Below, piece after piece: positions 1 to 8,729 of a stretch of DNA of 64,000 nt (positions within the stretch are counted from its first letter, which is position 1; each line of letters begins with the position of its first letter). Both the position numbers and the translations under genes were made by a program. The notes under the pieces are model-generated. The model saw only the letters and a program-made list of their open reading frames with translations, made no database searches and was not told the DNA's origin. Source of the DNA: Natrinema marinum (GTDB taxonomy: Archaea; Halobacteriota; Halobacteria; Halobacteriales; Natrialbaceae); NCBI RefSeq assembly GCF_024296685.1, contig NZ_CP100763.1, positions 3,472,001 to 3,536,000 on the forward strand, written 5' to 3'.

Positions 1-495
1 GACACGACCCACTGGCGCGACGGGGCGACGATCTACGTCGTCTGCCGCGCGCTCGAGGTCGAGACCGCCGTCGAGACCGGGGTGCTGTTCGGCTCGTTCG
101 ACGCCCATGTTCTGGCGGCGATGGAAGAAAACGGCGGCGGGACGCTACACTCCGTCGATCTGCCCGGCGGCCCGCCAGGGCCGTTCGAGTACGGCCACCT
201 GATTCCCGATCGGTGTCGCGACCGCTGGGAGCTTCACGAGGGCGACGCCCGCGAGGTGGTGCCCGACCTGCTCGAGCGCGTCGGCCCCGTCGATCTGTTC
301 TTGCACGACTCGGACCACCGACTGCCCCACATGCGCTTCGAGTACGAGACCGCGGTGGATCGGCTCGCGCCGGGCGGAGTGCTGGCGAGCCACGACGTGC
401 GGCTCTCGAAGTTGTTCGATCGATTCACCGCGGAAAACGGGCTGCGGTCGTGCGTGGTCTGCGATACCGGGATCGCGCGGCGACCGCGACGATGA
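1..495 (+). CDS. Class I SAM-dependent methyltransferase, 3' part only
   Basis: The reading frame is open from the first base, so the N-terminus lies outside the window. The visible 164 residues look like the Methyltransf_24 type: a glycine-containing SAM loop (ETGVLFGSFDAH), an acidic residue ending the next strand (HSVDLPGG), then VDLFLHDSDH and a late strand APGGVLASHDV typical of small Rossmann methyltransferases. The substrate cannot be told. The last residues (IARRPRR) are arginine-rich and unlike the rest, so a C-terminal alteration is possible. The next gene is convergent. Confidence 0.75.
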   Translation, partial: DTTHWRDGATIYVVCRALEVETAVETGVLFGSFDAHVLAAMEENGGGTLHSVDLPGGPPGPFEYGHLIPDRCRDRWELHEGDAREVVPDLLERVGPVDLFLHDSDHRLPHMRFEYETAVDRLAPGGVLASHDVRLSKLFDRFTAENGLRSCVVCDTGIARRPRR

Positions 496-603
496 CCGGA
501 TCGAGCCCTCGAGGGCGATGAACCGATCGCCGCGCTCGCGGCTGCCGGGGCACATCTCGCGATCGGTTTCGTGAGCCGAAAGAGTGGGTAAGGGCGGCGT
601 CGG

Positions 604-873
604 TCAGGACGTGGTCGGGGTGCAGTTCCAGCCGGGGTCGTGACCGGTGCGGTCGATGCGATCGGACCGACACGCCGGGCAGTAGTCGGGAGTCGTCGAT
701 TCGCCTCGAGGGACGTACACCGCGCCGTCGCACTCCACGCACGCGTCCGCAACGATAGTTACGCAGTCCGCGCAGACGTTGAAGTCGTCAACCGTGAGAT
801 CGCGCAGCGGTTCGAGTTGTTTGTCCAGTTCGTACTCGTCGATGACCGACTGACAGCTGTGACACGGTTTCAT
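604..873 (-). CDS. Small zinc-ribbon protein, hypothetical
   Basis: This is an 89-residue acidic protein with four Cys pairs: CHSC near the N-terminus, CADC, CVEC and CPAC. The spacing fits two treble-clef or zinc-ribbon sites. It has no signal peptide and no membrane segment. It starts with ATG (MKPCHSCQS). Short Cys4 proteins of this kind are common in haloarchaea and are usually thought to bind nucleic acid or protein partners, but no function can be assigned here. The neighbours are a methyltransferase gene (convergent) and a cold-shock gene (divergent), with no operon partner. Confidence 0.75.
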   Translation of the reverse strand: MKPCHSCQSVIDEYELDKQLEPLRDLTVDDFNVCADCVTIVADACVECDGAVYVPRGESTTPDYCPACRSDRIDRTGHDPGWNCTPTTS

Positions 874-1072
874 GGCGATGCGTGTGTACCATGTGAACTC
901 ATACCTAAATATCTGCCTCTCGGAACTGTCAGACCTACGGCGAGTAAACGCGCGATCGGTGCGCCGCTGTAGATCGACCGCCCCGCCATCTCAGCGGCTC
1001 ACTTCCAGCAGGGGTCGTGGTACCGCAACCCTCGGAAGCGTTATCCGGGTACGGCGACTCCGTTCGTTCGTA

Positions 1073-1279
1073 ATGGCAAACGGTACGGTTGACTTCTTCA
1101 ACGACACGGGCGGCTACGGTTTCATTTCGACTGACAGCGACGAAGTAGACGACGACGAGGACGTGTTCTTCCACATGGAAGACGTCGGCGGCCCCGACCT
1201 CGAGGAAGGCACGGACGTCGAGTTCGACATCGAATCATCCCCGAAGGGACCCCGCGCGACGAACGTCGTTCGTCAGTAA
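1073..1279 (+). CDS. cspA: Cold-shock domain protein
   Basis: A 68-residue single OB-fold cold-shock protein. RNP1-like GGYGFI lies at residues 13-18 and RNP2-like VFFHM at 31-35, both in the expected places. The length matches bacterial CspA. Such proteins bind single-stranded RNA or DNA and act as RNA chaperones. The start is the ATG giving MANGTVDFFN; the frame stays open upstream, but that part has no CSD homology. Haloarchaeal members are more acidic than bacterial ones, as here (DSDEVDDDED). Monocistronic by position. Confidence 0.93.
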   Translation: MANGTVDFFNDTGGYGFISTDSDEVDDDEDVFFHMEDVGGPDLEEGTDVEFDIESSPKGPRATNVVRQ

Positions 1280-1437
1280 GCCGGATTTCGCCCGTCGTTC
1301 ACAGCGATAGGCGCGATTCCGTTCTTTGACACTCGTCCGCCGTAGCCGCCGCTCTCTCCGGCCGCGAGCGACCAGCCAGCGACGACCTCGAATCGGAACC
1401 TCCCCGAATCCCGGTCTCCGCCGCGGCTCGAGCCCGA

Positions 1438-1869
1438 TCACTCGTCTCGATCCCCATCACCTCGAGCGGCCGCCACTCCGACACCTGCGCTGCCCCGGAG
1501 ATCACAGAGGACGGCGAGGCGTTCGGCCCGCTGGAGCAACAGCGCGCGCCCGGCACCCGTGAGGCGATAGGTGACTGCGCGCTCGTCGGGCTCGCGTCTC
1601 GCCAGCAGCTCGCGACCGACGAGCGCACGCAGGTTGGGCCCGAGGCGAGTCGGACTCACGCGGGGATACCGGCGCTCGAGGCTCTCCCCGATCCCCGACC
1701 GGGTGGTGGCCACCCCGTCGCGTTCGCGCCGGGCGACGGCCTCAAGGCAGTCCCGTTGGAAGCCGGTGAGTTCGATCCACGCGCGCCGGCCGTCCGTGGT
1801 CGGGTAGCTGGCGGGCGATGCGGCTGCTCGAGCGGGGGCTTGAAGGCCCCGCGAATCGTGGTCTGACAT
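1438..1869 (-). CDS. Winged-helix (PadR/MarR-like) transcriptional regulator
   Basis: About 143 residues. After a low-complexity N-terminus comes ELTGFQRDCLEAVAR, then a recognition-helix region (RVSPTRLGPNLRALVGRELL) and a wing (RREPDERAVTYRLTGAGRALL), a pattern seen in haloarchaeal PadR-like wHTH proteins. I chose the internal ATG (MSDHDSRG) because the 16 residues before it look like untranslated sequence. The target is unknown. The tail after residue 125 is Gly/Ala/Arg-rich and probably disordered. Confidence 0.65.
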   Translation of the reverse strand: MSDHDSRGLQAPARAAASPASYPTTDGRRAWIELTGFQRDCLEAVARRERDGVATTRSGIGESLERRYPRVSPTRLGPNLRALVGRELLARREPDERAVTYRLTGAGRALLLQRAERLAVLCDLRGSAGVGVAAARGDGDRDE

Positions 1870-2102
1870 GGCTTTCAGTGGGTTACACGGAAGCCGCGCG
1901 GACCGGTGTGGGCGCACCGGTCTGCATTCTCTCGAGGACCGATTCGGGTAGTTCTGGGTCCGTCTAGCTTCCGGTAGTCCAGTTGACGAGTGGACAGTAC
2001 TTCAAACTAGTGCATCGAATACAGTACTAGGGAGCGCCAAACAGCGTACAAATACTATCGAATCGAGCGTTCTAACACGGTGTTTCGTGTGTTCACGGTC
2101 GA

Positions 2103-2384
2103 ATGCGACGGCCACGGGTGGACTGGATGACGCGGGCCGACGACGCGATCCTCGAGTTTCTTCTCAACGAGGGCAATCGACCCCTGATCGCGAATCCGTC
2201 CACGGTCGAGGCCAACATCGATTACAAAATCTCGCACGTGCGGCGCAGACTACGGGCACTGCAAGACGGTGGGCTCGTGGAGTACTACGACGAGGATCGG
2301 GGTCTATATCAGATCAGTAAGCGGGGTCGAAAGTACCTCGCTGGGGAACTTGATGCCGATGATCTCGGGCCAACTGAAAGTTGA
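2103..2384 (+). CDS. Winged-helix DNA-binding protein
   Basis: A 93-residue protein with one winged helix: helix 1 DDAILEFLLNEG, helices 2-3 up to DYKISHVRRRLRALQDGGL, then the wing VEYYDEDRGLYQISKRGRKYLAGELD. This fits the short haloarchaeal ArsR/PhiH1-repressor-like family whose N-terminus often reads RVDWMT, supporting the first ATG. The 230 bases upstream hold two copies of ACAGTACT (near 1990 and 2020), which could be an operator, though this was not tested. No partner gene is adjacent. Confidence 0.75.
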   Translation: MRRPRVDWMTRADDAILEFLLNEGNRPLIANPSTVEANIDYKISHVRRRLRALQDGGLVEYYDEDRGLYQISKRGRKYLAGELDADDLGPTES

Positions 2385-2448
2385 TCGCTGAATGCGTTCG
2401 CTGGTATCGTGGCCCCTTAGGGGCACGAACGTACCGATTTGTATCAGG

Positions 2449-3504
2449 TCATTCAAATAGCGGATCAGTAAACAGATCCGCAGCCCCCGAGACCCCTGAC
2501 AACGCATCCGCGGCCAGCACCGCCGCCCCGCAGGTCCACGTCGGCCGCTCGCCCGGCCAGAACTCCTCGTCTTCGAACTGGTAGCCCGTCCAGAATATCC
2601 CCTCGTCGTCGGTCCACTGGAACAGCCACTCGTAGATCTCGCGGGCGCGCTCTTGTCGCCCCACCGCAGCCAGCGAAATCACCAGTTCGCAGGACTCGGC
2701 GACGGTCACCCACGGCTCGTCGTCGACGCACCGACATCCCAGGCCTTCCTCGAGAAACCGGTCCAGTCCGGCCTCGAGCCGATTGCGCGCCGGGTCGCCG
2801 GTCAGGACGCCACAGAGGACGGGGTAGAACCAGTCCATCGCGTACCGGGACTTGCTCTCCCACGTGCGGTCGAAGCGGTCGGGTCGGGTGCGGATCGCCT
2901 CGCCGAGGCGGGTGCGGGCCTCGAGCCAGCGCTCGCGGGCGTCGGTGAAGCCGAGTTCGCCCGCGATCGCCGCGCCGCAGGCCAGGCTCTTGTACAGCGA
3001 GGCGCAGCCCGAAATCAGCGCGTCCTCGTAGGGCTCGCCGTCCGGGCTGACCGACCAGTAGATCTCGCCGCTGTCGGCCTGCTGGGCGCACGCGAACGCG
3101 AGCGCGTCGCGGACGGTCGGCCACAGGTCTGCGAGAAACCCGCGGTCGCCGGTACACAGGTAGTGGTGCCAGACGCCGACGGCGACGTAGGCGCTGCGGT
3201 GGGTCTCCTTGCGCGGCTCGTCACCCGCGTGGGCGCCGTCCCCGTCTTCGGGGTCGCCGTAGGTCGCCCAGAGCGCGCCGTCATCGTGCTGGGCGTCGGC
3301 CACCCACCGATAGGCGCGCTCGGCCGCGTCACGGCGACCGGCGACCGACAGCCCCATCGCGCTCTCGACGTGATCCCAGGGGTCGGCCGGGCCGTCGGGG
3401 TACCAGAGGACGAGGCCGTCCGCGCGCTGGGCGCGCTCGATGTAGTCGACCGCGGGCTCGAGGCCCCACGCCGACAGCGACTGCCGGCCGGTGGCGTCGC
3501 TCAC
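2449..3504 (-). CDS. Alpha/alpha-toroid protein (prenyltransferase- or glucoamylase-like)
   Basis: A 351-residue protein of repeated helical hairpins with many Trp and Tyr (WVADAQHDDGALWATYGDP, SRYAMDWFYPVLCGVLTG, YEWLFQWTDDEGIFWTGYQF), suggesting an (alpha/alpha)6 toroid as in six-hairpin glycosidases or terpenoid-cyclase-like proteins. I see neither a DXDD motif nor QW repeats, so a squalene-cyclase-type activity is doubtful despite the common prenyltransferase label. The start is the GTG at 3504, which overlaps the TGA of the upstream methyltransferase in a GTGA junction, showing translational coupling. It is the last gene of the GT4-methyltransferase operon and probably acts on the same glycan or glycolipid. 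Confidence 0.75.
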   Translation of the reverse strand: MSDATGRQSLSAWGLEPAVDYIERAQRADGLVLWYPDGPADPWDHVESAMGLSVAGRRDAAERAYRWVADAQHDDGALWATYGDPEDGDGAHAGDEPRKETHRSAYVAVGVWHHYLCTGDRGFLADLWPTVRDALAFACAQQADSGEIYWSVSPDGEPYEDALISGCASLYKSLACGAAIAGELGFTDARERWLEARTRLGEAIRTRPDRFDRTWESKSRYAMDWFYPVLCGVLTGDPARNRLEAGLDRFLEEGLGCRCVDDEPWVTVAESCELVISLAAVGRQERAREIYEWLFQWTDDEGIFWTGYQFEDEEFWPGERPTWTCGAAVLAADALSGVSGAADLFTDPLFE

Positions 3505-4223
3505 GCCTGTCCCTCCAGCCGGAAGTAGTAGACGACGCTCTTGCCGACCACGGGGTCGAGCGCCCGCTCGAGCAGCCGTACCGGACGGGGCGACTCGAGG
3601 ATGTCCCACTCCAGAAAGCGGTCGTAGGCCCGCAGCGGCAGCGGCGCGTCGCCCGCCTGATCGCGGTCCCACCAGAGACACTTCAGCCACCAGTAGGGCG
3701 CGTGCAGGGCGTGGGCGAAGTGGCCGCCGACTTTTCGGAAGCCCCGGCGCTCGACCGCGGCCCGGAGCTCCTCGCGGTCGAAGATGCGGACGTGGCCGCC
3801 CTCGACCTGGTGGTACTCGTCCGACAGCGCCCAGCAGACCCGCTCGGGCCCCGCTCGGGGCACGCTCACCGCGAGCGTCCCGCCGGGCGCACAGACCCGC
3901 CGGAGTTCGTCTATCGCCGCCTCGTAGTCCGGAATGTGCTCCAAAACTTCGGTACAGCAGACGACGTCGAACGCGCCGTCCGCGAAGGGGAGCCGGAGCG
4001 CGTCCCCGGACAGGAAGGTGACCGGTACGTCGGTCTCGCCGGTGATGTACTCCTCGTAGTCCTCGCGGGCGGCCGCCAGGCTCGCCGGCTCGAGGTCGAG
4101 GCCGACGACCTCCCCGACGTTCTCGAGGGCCGCGGCGTGGACGTGCCGGCCCTCGCCACAGCCCACGTCGAGAAGGCGCGTACTCGGCGTCAGCGGCAGC
4201 CGATCGAAGTCGATCGTCTCCAT
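3501..4223 (-). CDS. Class I SAM-dependent methyltransferase
   Basis: A 240-residue enzyme with motif I LLDVGCGEG at residues 17-25, the acidic end of strand 2 (VVGLDLEPASL), motif II around FDVVCCTEVLEHIPD and motif III APGGTLAVSVPR, as in the UbiE/Methyltransf_11 family. It begins one base after the stop of the GT4 gene and its TGA overlaps the GTG of the toroid gene, so all three are surely one transcript. Methylation of a sugar or lipid intermediate made by the upstream glycosyltransferase is an inference from this context. Confidence 0.88.
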   Translation of the reverse strand: METIDFDRLPLTPSTRLLDVGCGEGRHVHAAALENVGEVVGLDLEPASLAAAREDYEEYITGETDVPVTFLSGDALRLPFADGAFDVVCCTEVLEHIPDYEAAIDELRRVCAPGGTLAVSVPRAGPERVCWALSDEYHQVEGGHVRIFDREELRAAVERRGFRKVGGHFAHALHAPYWWLKCLWWDRDQAGDAPLPLRAYDRFLEWDILESPRPVRLLERALDPVVGKSVVYYFRLEGQA

Positions 4224-4224
4224 C

Positions 4225-5586
4225 TCAGCTCACCCGCGTTTCGATCGCGTCGCGGTACGTTCGGACGGTCTCGCGGGCGGCCCGTTCCCAGTCGAACTCT
4301 TCGACGATGCGCTCGCGACCTCGCTCGCCGAGCCGTCGGCGGCGCTCGTCGTCGGCCAGCAACTCGCGGATCGCCGCCGCGAGCGCGTCCGAATCGGCCG
4401 GCTCGACCAGCACGCCGGCGTCGCCGACCACTTCGGGCAGCCCCCCACCGGTGGTCGCGACGACCGGAACGCCGCAGGCCAGCGCCTCGCCGGCGGGAAG
4501 GCCAAAGCCCTCGTAGATCGACGGGACGACGGCGAGGTCGGCGGTGCCATAGAGGTCGACCATCCGATCGTAGCTGATCTCGCTGTGGGTCTCGATCGCG
4601 TCCTCGATTCCCAACTGCGCGATCAGCCGGTCGCAGTCGCCGCCCTCGTCGAACTCGCCGACGACGACGAGTTCGGCGTCGATGGTCTCGCGCACCTCGG
4701 CGAAGGCGGAGAGCAGGTAGCGCGCCCCCTTCAGCGGTACGTCGGCGCTGACGGTCGTCATGATCCGCGGGCGGTCGCGGGGCCGCTCGCGGGGCTCGAA
4801 CAGCTCCGTGTCGATGCCGTTGTGGACGACGCGGATCGCGTCGGGGTCGGCATCGAAATCGGAGACGGTGTGGCGCTTGGCCGACTCGGAGACGGTCAGA
4901 ACGTGGGGGAGGTCCTGAACGACCTCGCGTTGCATCTCGAGGAAGCGGTACCACCGCCGGATCAGCAGTCGCTCCGTCCAGTCGTCGGCCGCGCCGAGGG
5001 CGGCGTCGCGGTCGACGGTGATCGGGTGGTGAACCGTCGCCACGACGGGGTGGCCCCGCTCGCGCAGCGCGTGGAGCCCGTGACAGAGCGACTGGTTGTC
5101 GTGGATCACGTCGTACTCGGGCTCGTGTTCGTCGAAGTAGTCGACGACGCGACGGCCGAAGGCGTAGGGGTCGGGGAAGCCGCCGGTGAGCGCGCTCAGC
5201 CACTCGTAGAGCGCGAGCGGATCGCGGAGATAGGCGGGCTCGAACTGGCCCAGTCGGTCGAGTTCGTCGACGATGTTCTCGCCGGGCAGTTTCACCAGCC
5301 CGACGTCGTCGTCCAGTTCCGGATAGGGCTTGCCCGAGATCACGTCGACGGAGTGGCCGAGGTCGGTCAGCGCCCGGCTCAGATACTTCACGTAGACGCC
5401 CTGGCCCCCCGAATACGGGTTCGACCGGTAGCTCAACAGACAGATATCGAGCGGCGCGTCGGGTTCGGCCGCCTCGAGCGACGGTTCCGACTCCGCCGTC
5501 GCACCCGCGGCGGTCGCCCCACCTGCCGACGCGGACGAGGTAATAACGCTCCCCCGGAGAAGACGTCTGAACGTACCAATGACCAT
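4225..5586 (-). CDS. GT4-family glycosyltransferase
   Basis: A GT-B enzyme of 453 residues. The GT4 N-domain begins near residue 47 (DICLLSYRSNPYSGGQG) after a disordered Ala/Glu-rich leader of about 45 residues. The C-domain carries the nucleotide-sugar signature EGFGLPAGEALACGVPVV (an E-x7-E motif) and ADSDALAAAIRELLADD. The leader may be untranslated, as no later good start is obvious. It uses a nucleotide sugar to extend a lipid- or protein-linked glycan. It is first in a three-gene operon with a methyltransferase and a toroid protein; the upstream 270 bases hold no gene. Confidence 0.88.
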   Translation of the reverse strand: MVIGTFRRLLRGSVITSSASAGGATAAGATAESEPSLEAAEPDAPLDICLLSYRSNPYSGGQGVYVKYLSRALTDLGHSVDVISGKPYPELDDDVGLVKLPGENIVDELDRLGQFEPAYLRDPLALYEWLSALTGGFPDPYAFGRRVVDYFDEHEPEYDVIHDNQSLCHGLHALRERGHPVVATVHHPITVDRDAALGAADDWTERLLIRRWYRFLEMQREVVQDLPHVLTVSESAKRHTVSDFDADPDAIRVVHNGIDTELFEPRERPRDRPRIMTTVSADVPLKGARYLLSAFAEVRETIDAELVVVGEFDEGGDCDRLIAQLGIEDAIETHSEISYDRMVDLYGTADLAVVPSIYEGFGLPAGEALACGVPVVATTGGGLPEVVGDAGVLVEPADSDALAAAIRELLADDERRRRLGERGRERIVEEFDWERAARETVRTYRDAIETRVS

Positions 5587-5857
5587 CGCAGTCTATCCTG
5601 CATGTGTGGGCACTCCCTCATAAACCTCCCGCTCGTGTACTGTTTCTTGACAGTGTGCAGTCTCGAAACGCGCCTCGAGAGTGGGTCGGCCGGCGGGCAC
5701 GCGATCGGATAGTTGTGTCCTCGAGCGGGCGGAACGCGCCGTCTCGACTCGAGGTGTCGCGGCGCGGGCGACCGGTCGCCACACTGGGTGGTCCGCTCGG
5801 CTGTTCGCCGGCCGACATCTTCCGTGCCGACCGCTGACCGCCGACGCCGCGATCGGG

Positions 5858-6418
5858 TTATCGGGTGTCCCGCCGCATGGCGATCTCGAACCACGGACAG
5901 AGCCGGAGCTGGCGGTACCACTCCGGATGGGTGTGGAGTCGCTCGTAGGGAACCCACATCAGCCCGGCGACCTCCTCCTCGTTGGGATCGAGACTGCGGT
6001 CCGACAGCGTCAACTTGAGGACGGCACAGACCTCGTGTTCGACGCCCTCGTTCTCGAAGTAGCGCTTGTACTCGAAGCGGTCGGTCAGCCGCAGGTCGTC
6101 GTACTGGTCGGGCGTGATCCCCAGTTCCTCCTCGAGACGCTCGCGGGTCGCCTCCTCTTGGCTCTGGCCCTCGACGGGGTGGGAGGCGACGGTGCCGTCC
6201 CAGTAGGTCCCCCAGAGGCGCTTGTCGGGCGCTCGCTGGGCGAGCAGTACGTTGCCCTCGCCGTCGAAGACCAGCGAGGTGAACGCGCGGTGGCGGATGC
6301 CGTCGCCGGTGTGTGCGTCGAGTCGGTTGACCAACTCGAGTTCGTTGTCGTCGCCGTCGACGGCGATCACGTCCTGTCCCGCGTTCTTGTGTTCCAGCTC
6401 CTCGTCCGGGGTGCTCAT
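5858..6418 (-). CDS. Type 1 IPP-isomerase-like NUDIX protein lacking the catalytic Cys
   Basis: A 186-residue homologue of type 1 isopentenyl-diphosphate isomerase. Metal ligands corresponding to E. coli His25, His32 and His69 are kept (H36, H43, H80) and so are the acidic residues of the ENEVC motif (E127, E129). However, the bacterial segment VCGHP reads VASHP here: the catalytic Cys67 equivalent is Ala78. The NUDIX box is degenerate (GITPDQYDDLR follows RERLEEELG). It may be a divergent isomerase or a NUDIX hydrolase on a related diphosphate. It is followed on the other side by a lipid-kinase gene on the same strand. Confidence 0.8.
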   Translation of the reverse strand: MSTPDEELEHKNAGQDVIAVDGDDNELELVNRLDAHTGDGIRHRAFTSLVFDGEGNVLLAQRAPDKRLWGTYWDGTVASHPVEGQSQEEATRERLEEELGITPDQYDDLRLTDRFEYKRYFENEGVEHEVCAVLKLTLSDRSLDPNEEEVAGLMWVPYERLHTHPEWYRQLRLCPWFEIAMRRDTR

Positions 6419-6511
6419 ACCCGCACAATTACGTCGACTCTTGAAACCAGTATCGTCTCGTCGCGGGGGTTTCGAATCGATACACGGGGACTATTGCGGT
6501 CGATCGAACGA

Positions 6512-7462
6512 CTACAGTTCTCCGCCGTCCGGATCGGGTTGATACCGCTCGCCGACGGCGATGGTGAGCGTTTCGGCCTCCGTTTCGAGCCTGAGAGTTT
6601 CGGTCTCGAGCATCTCGCCGTCGAGGCTGTACTCAACGGAGTCCCGCCGGCTCTCGATCGCGAGCGACGGCGTTCGTCGCCGGACGATGTGGGTGCTATC
6701 GCGTCCGAACAGCTTTTGCATGGCCGCACCGCCGAGCAGGTTCACGGCCGCAGCGTCCTCGACGATCGTCACCTCGAACAGGCCGTCCTCAGCGTTGGCC
6801 TGTGCCGTTCGCGCGCCGGTGAACCGTCGACAGTTCCCGATGAGGACGAACATGGCCCGCCCTTCCCAGGCCCGCGTTCGTTTCCCGTCCGGTCCCGGCG
6901 CCGTCTCCACTCGGAGCGGCAACGAGTCGAACGACCCCACGGTCTCGAGTGTGTTTTTCACGTACGCGAGGACGCCCAGATTCGATTTGCTCTCCGGCGT
7001 CGTATTGCTGCTCGCCTCGGCGGTGACGCCGCCGACGCAGGAGTTGACGAAGACGCGCTCGTTCGCGATTCCGACGTCGATCGAGCGGCGTCGTCCCTCC
7101 TCGACCACCGTAAACGCGTGTTCGATACCCTCGATCCCGACGTTCGCCGCGAAGTTGTTTCCCGTCCCCGCCGGGACGACGGCGACGGTCGTCGTTGCGA
7201 ACTCGTCCGCGGCGGCGATGCCGTTGACGACCGCGTTGAGCGTGCCGTCGCCACCGACGGCAGCCACGAGGTCGGCGTGGGATGCCGCGTCGCGTGCCAG
7301 GCGTTTCGCGTCGCCTTCTTCCTCGGTCTTTCGAACTTCGAACCCGTGTTCCGCTGCGAGTCGCTGGACATCGTCGACGTGATCACCGCTCCCGCTGACG
7401 GGATTGAGAACGAGAACGCGATCCTCGTCGGCTCGCCGTCCGTTCGGCCCCTCCGATCGCAT
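6512..7462 (-). CDS. Diacylglycerol/lipid kinase family protein (YegS/DgkB type)
   Basis: A 316-residue protein with the catalytic-domain signatures LVAAVGGDGTLNAVVNG (GGDGT at 70-74) and PAGTGNNFA (98-105), and the conserved first strand VLVLNPVSGSG. The C-terminal beta domain ends in EYSLDGEMLETETLRLE, as usual in this family. Members phosphorylate lipid hydroxyls such as diacylglycerol or, in archaea, possibly archaeol-type lipids. The start is the ATG at 7462 (MRSEGPNG); the longer upstream frame is the antisense of the PHP gene. The gene is divergent from the PHP gene with a gap of about 54 bases. Confidence 0.88.
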   Translation of the reverse strand: MRSEGPNGRRADEDRVLVLNPVSGSGDHVDDVQRLAAEHGFEVRKTEEEGDAKRLARDAASHADLVAAVGGDGTLNAVVNGIAAADEFATTTVAVVPAGTGNNFAANVGIEGIEHAFTVVEEGRRRSIDVGIANERVFVNSCVGGVTAEASSNTTPESKSNLGVLAYVKNTLETVGSFDSLPLRVETAPGPDGKRTRAWEGRAMFVLIGNCRRFTGARTAQANAEDGLFEVTIVEDAAAVNLLGGAAMQKLFGRDSTHIVRRRTPSLAIESRRDSVEYSLDGEMLETETLRLETEAETLTIAVGERYQPDPDGGEL

Positions 7463-7516
7463 ACCACTGGAAACGCCGGCCGAGCGCAAAAGGGTCTGGC
7501 CGGCGTATGCGTTGCC

Positions 7517-8224
7517 GTGTACTCCGTCGACCTGCACGCGCACACGCGATTCTTCCACGGTCGTCGCGACCTCGGGGACCGTTTCGACCCGCTCGGCGTC
7601 CGACTCCTCGCCGAAGCGGCCGAGCGACGGGGTCTGGAGGGGGTCGCGACGACCAACCACGACTACTACACGCCGCTCGAGCCCGACGGCGGCGCCACCA
7701 CGCTGCCGGGGATCGAGATCACGACGGACAGGGGCCACGTCCTCGTCGTCGGCCCCGACCCGCCGGCGGCGACGAAACCCGGCGCGCTCTCGCCCCGCGA
7801 GGCGGTCGCGCTGGCCCACGATCGCGACTGCGCCGCGATCGTCGCCCATCCGTTCCGCAATAGCTCCGTCCGGAAACTCGAGGACATCCCCTTCGACGCC
7901 ATCGAGGTCAACGGCAAACACCCCCGGTCGCGCCCACTGGTCGAGGAACTAGCCCGCGAGCGCGACCTGCCGCTGGTCGGCGGCAGCGACGCCCACTACC
8001 CGTTCGAGGTGGGCCGGGCCTACACCGTCGTCGAGGCCGACTGCCTCACGCCCGAGGCTGTCGTCGATGCCATCCGCGACGGCCGGGTGAGCGCGCGCGT
8101 CTCGCACTCGTGGGTCGACAGCCTCCTGCGCCGGGGCTATCGGGTCATCCACGATCGCAAGCAGGTGACCGACGCGATAGAACAGCCGACGCCGGGTGTG
8201 GGGATGCCGCCGGGCGAAGAGTAA
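7517..8224 (+). CDS. PHP-domain metal-dependent phosphoesterase
   Basis: A 235-residue single PHP domain. The first motif is VYSVDLHAHT with H7 and H9, followed by TTNHDYY, PGIEITTD, AIVAHPFR and VGGSDAHYP, which supply the metal-binding His, Glu and Asp residues of the PHP fold. The likely start is the GTG giving VYSVDLHAHT, since PHP proteins begin directly at this motif; the frame before it is antisense to the idi-like and kinase genes. The substrate is unknown (phosphoesters, histidinol-phosphate-like or nucleotide). Divergent from the lipid-kinase gene, so a shared promoter region is likely. Confidence 0.88.
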   Translation: MYSVDLHAHTRFFHGRRDLGDRFDPLGVRLLAEAAERRGLEGVATTNHDYYTPLEPDGGATTLPGIEITTDRGHVLVVGPDPPAATKPGALSPREAVALAHDRDCAAIVAHPFRNSSVRKLEDIPFDAIEVNGKHPRSRPLVEELARERDLPLVGGSDAHYPFEVGRAYTVVEADCLTPEAVVDAIRDGRVSARVSHSWVDSLLRRGYRVIHDRKQVTDAIEQPTPGVGMPPGEE

Positions 8225-8423
8225 CTCACAGCTGGCGGTCGCGAACGCGGTGCTGTGGACGCGACGGGCGGTTGGGGTGGACACCGTCGGAAGTGGTAGT
8301 CGCGCGGCCGCGCCCGGCGACGGATGAGGGCTAGCCTCGACGGCCGGCCGACCGCTCGATGCCGCGGATCCACCGCCGCGGTGCGATCGGTCGACGCCGG
8401 CGCTCGAGTCGCTTTCCGCCAGC

Positions 8424-8729
8424 TTAGAACTCTGCGATGAGATCGGCTAGACACTCCAGCGAGGCGTGACCCTGATACCGGATCGTCTCGCTCCGTTCGT
8501 CGTATTCGATGACGTTCGCGTCCGACAGCCGGGGGAGCACCGAGTGGCGAAGTGCGACCCGGTCTTCGCGGTGATCGTCGCCCTCGAGTTCGTTCGCGAG
8601 GTCCCGTACTGACGCGATGTCGTCCGGCGAGTTCCGGAAGTAGGCCAGGACAGCGCGGCGGCGGTGGTCAGCGAGCACGGTTAGGAGTTCGTCTTTCCTC
8701 TCGGGTGGAAGTGTGTCTTGGCAGCCCAT
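8424..8729 (-). CDS. DUF7344-like HTH protein
   Basis: A 101-residue protein beginning MGCQDTLPPERKDELL. The core ELLTVLADHRRRAVLAYF and the later HSVLPRLSDANVIEYDERSETIRY match the halobacterial winged-helix domain often labelled DUF7344, also present in the gene at 52506. These are presumed transcription regulators with unknown ligands. I took the internal ATG; the upstream frame is only noise. The 250 bases upstream include a partly symmetric GTGTCCAT/GTGGACAC pair (8768-8850) that could be an operator. Confidence 0.8.
   Translation of the reverse strand: MGCQDTLPPERKDELLTVLADHRRRAVLAYFRNSPDDIASVRDLANELEGDDHREDRVALRHSVLPRLSDANVIEYDERSETIRYQGHASLECLADLIAEF

Noticed and set aside
5433-6428. 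331-residue frame on the minus strand across the idi-like gene and the GT4 leader
   Set aside because: It is a shadow frame: extreme Arg content, no domain, and it overlaps two clearly real genes.
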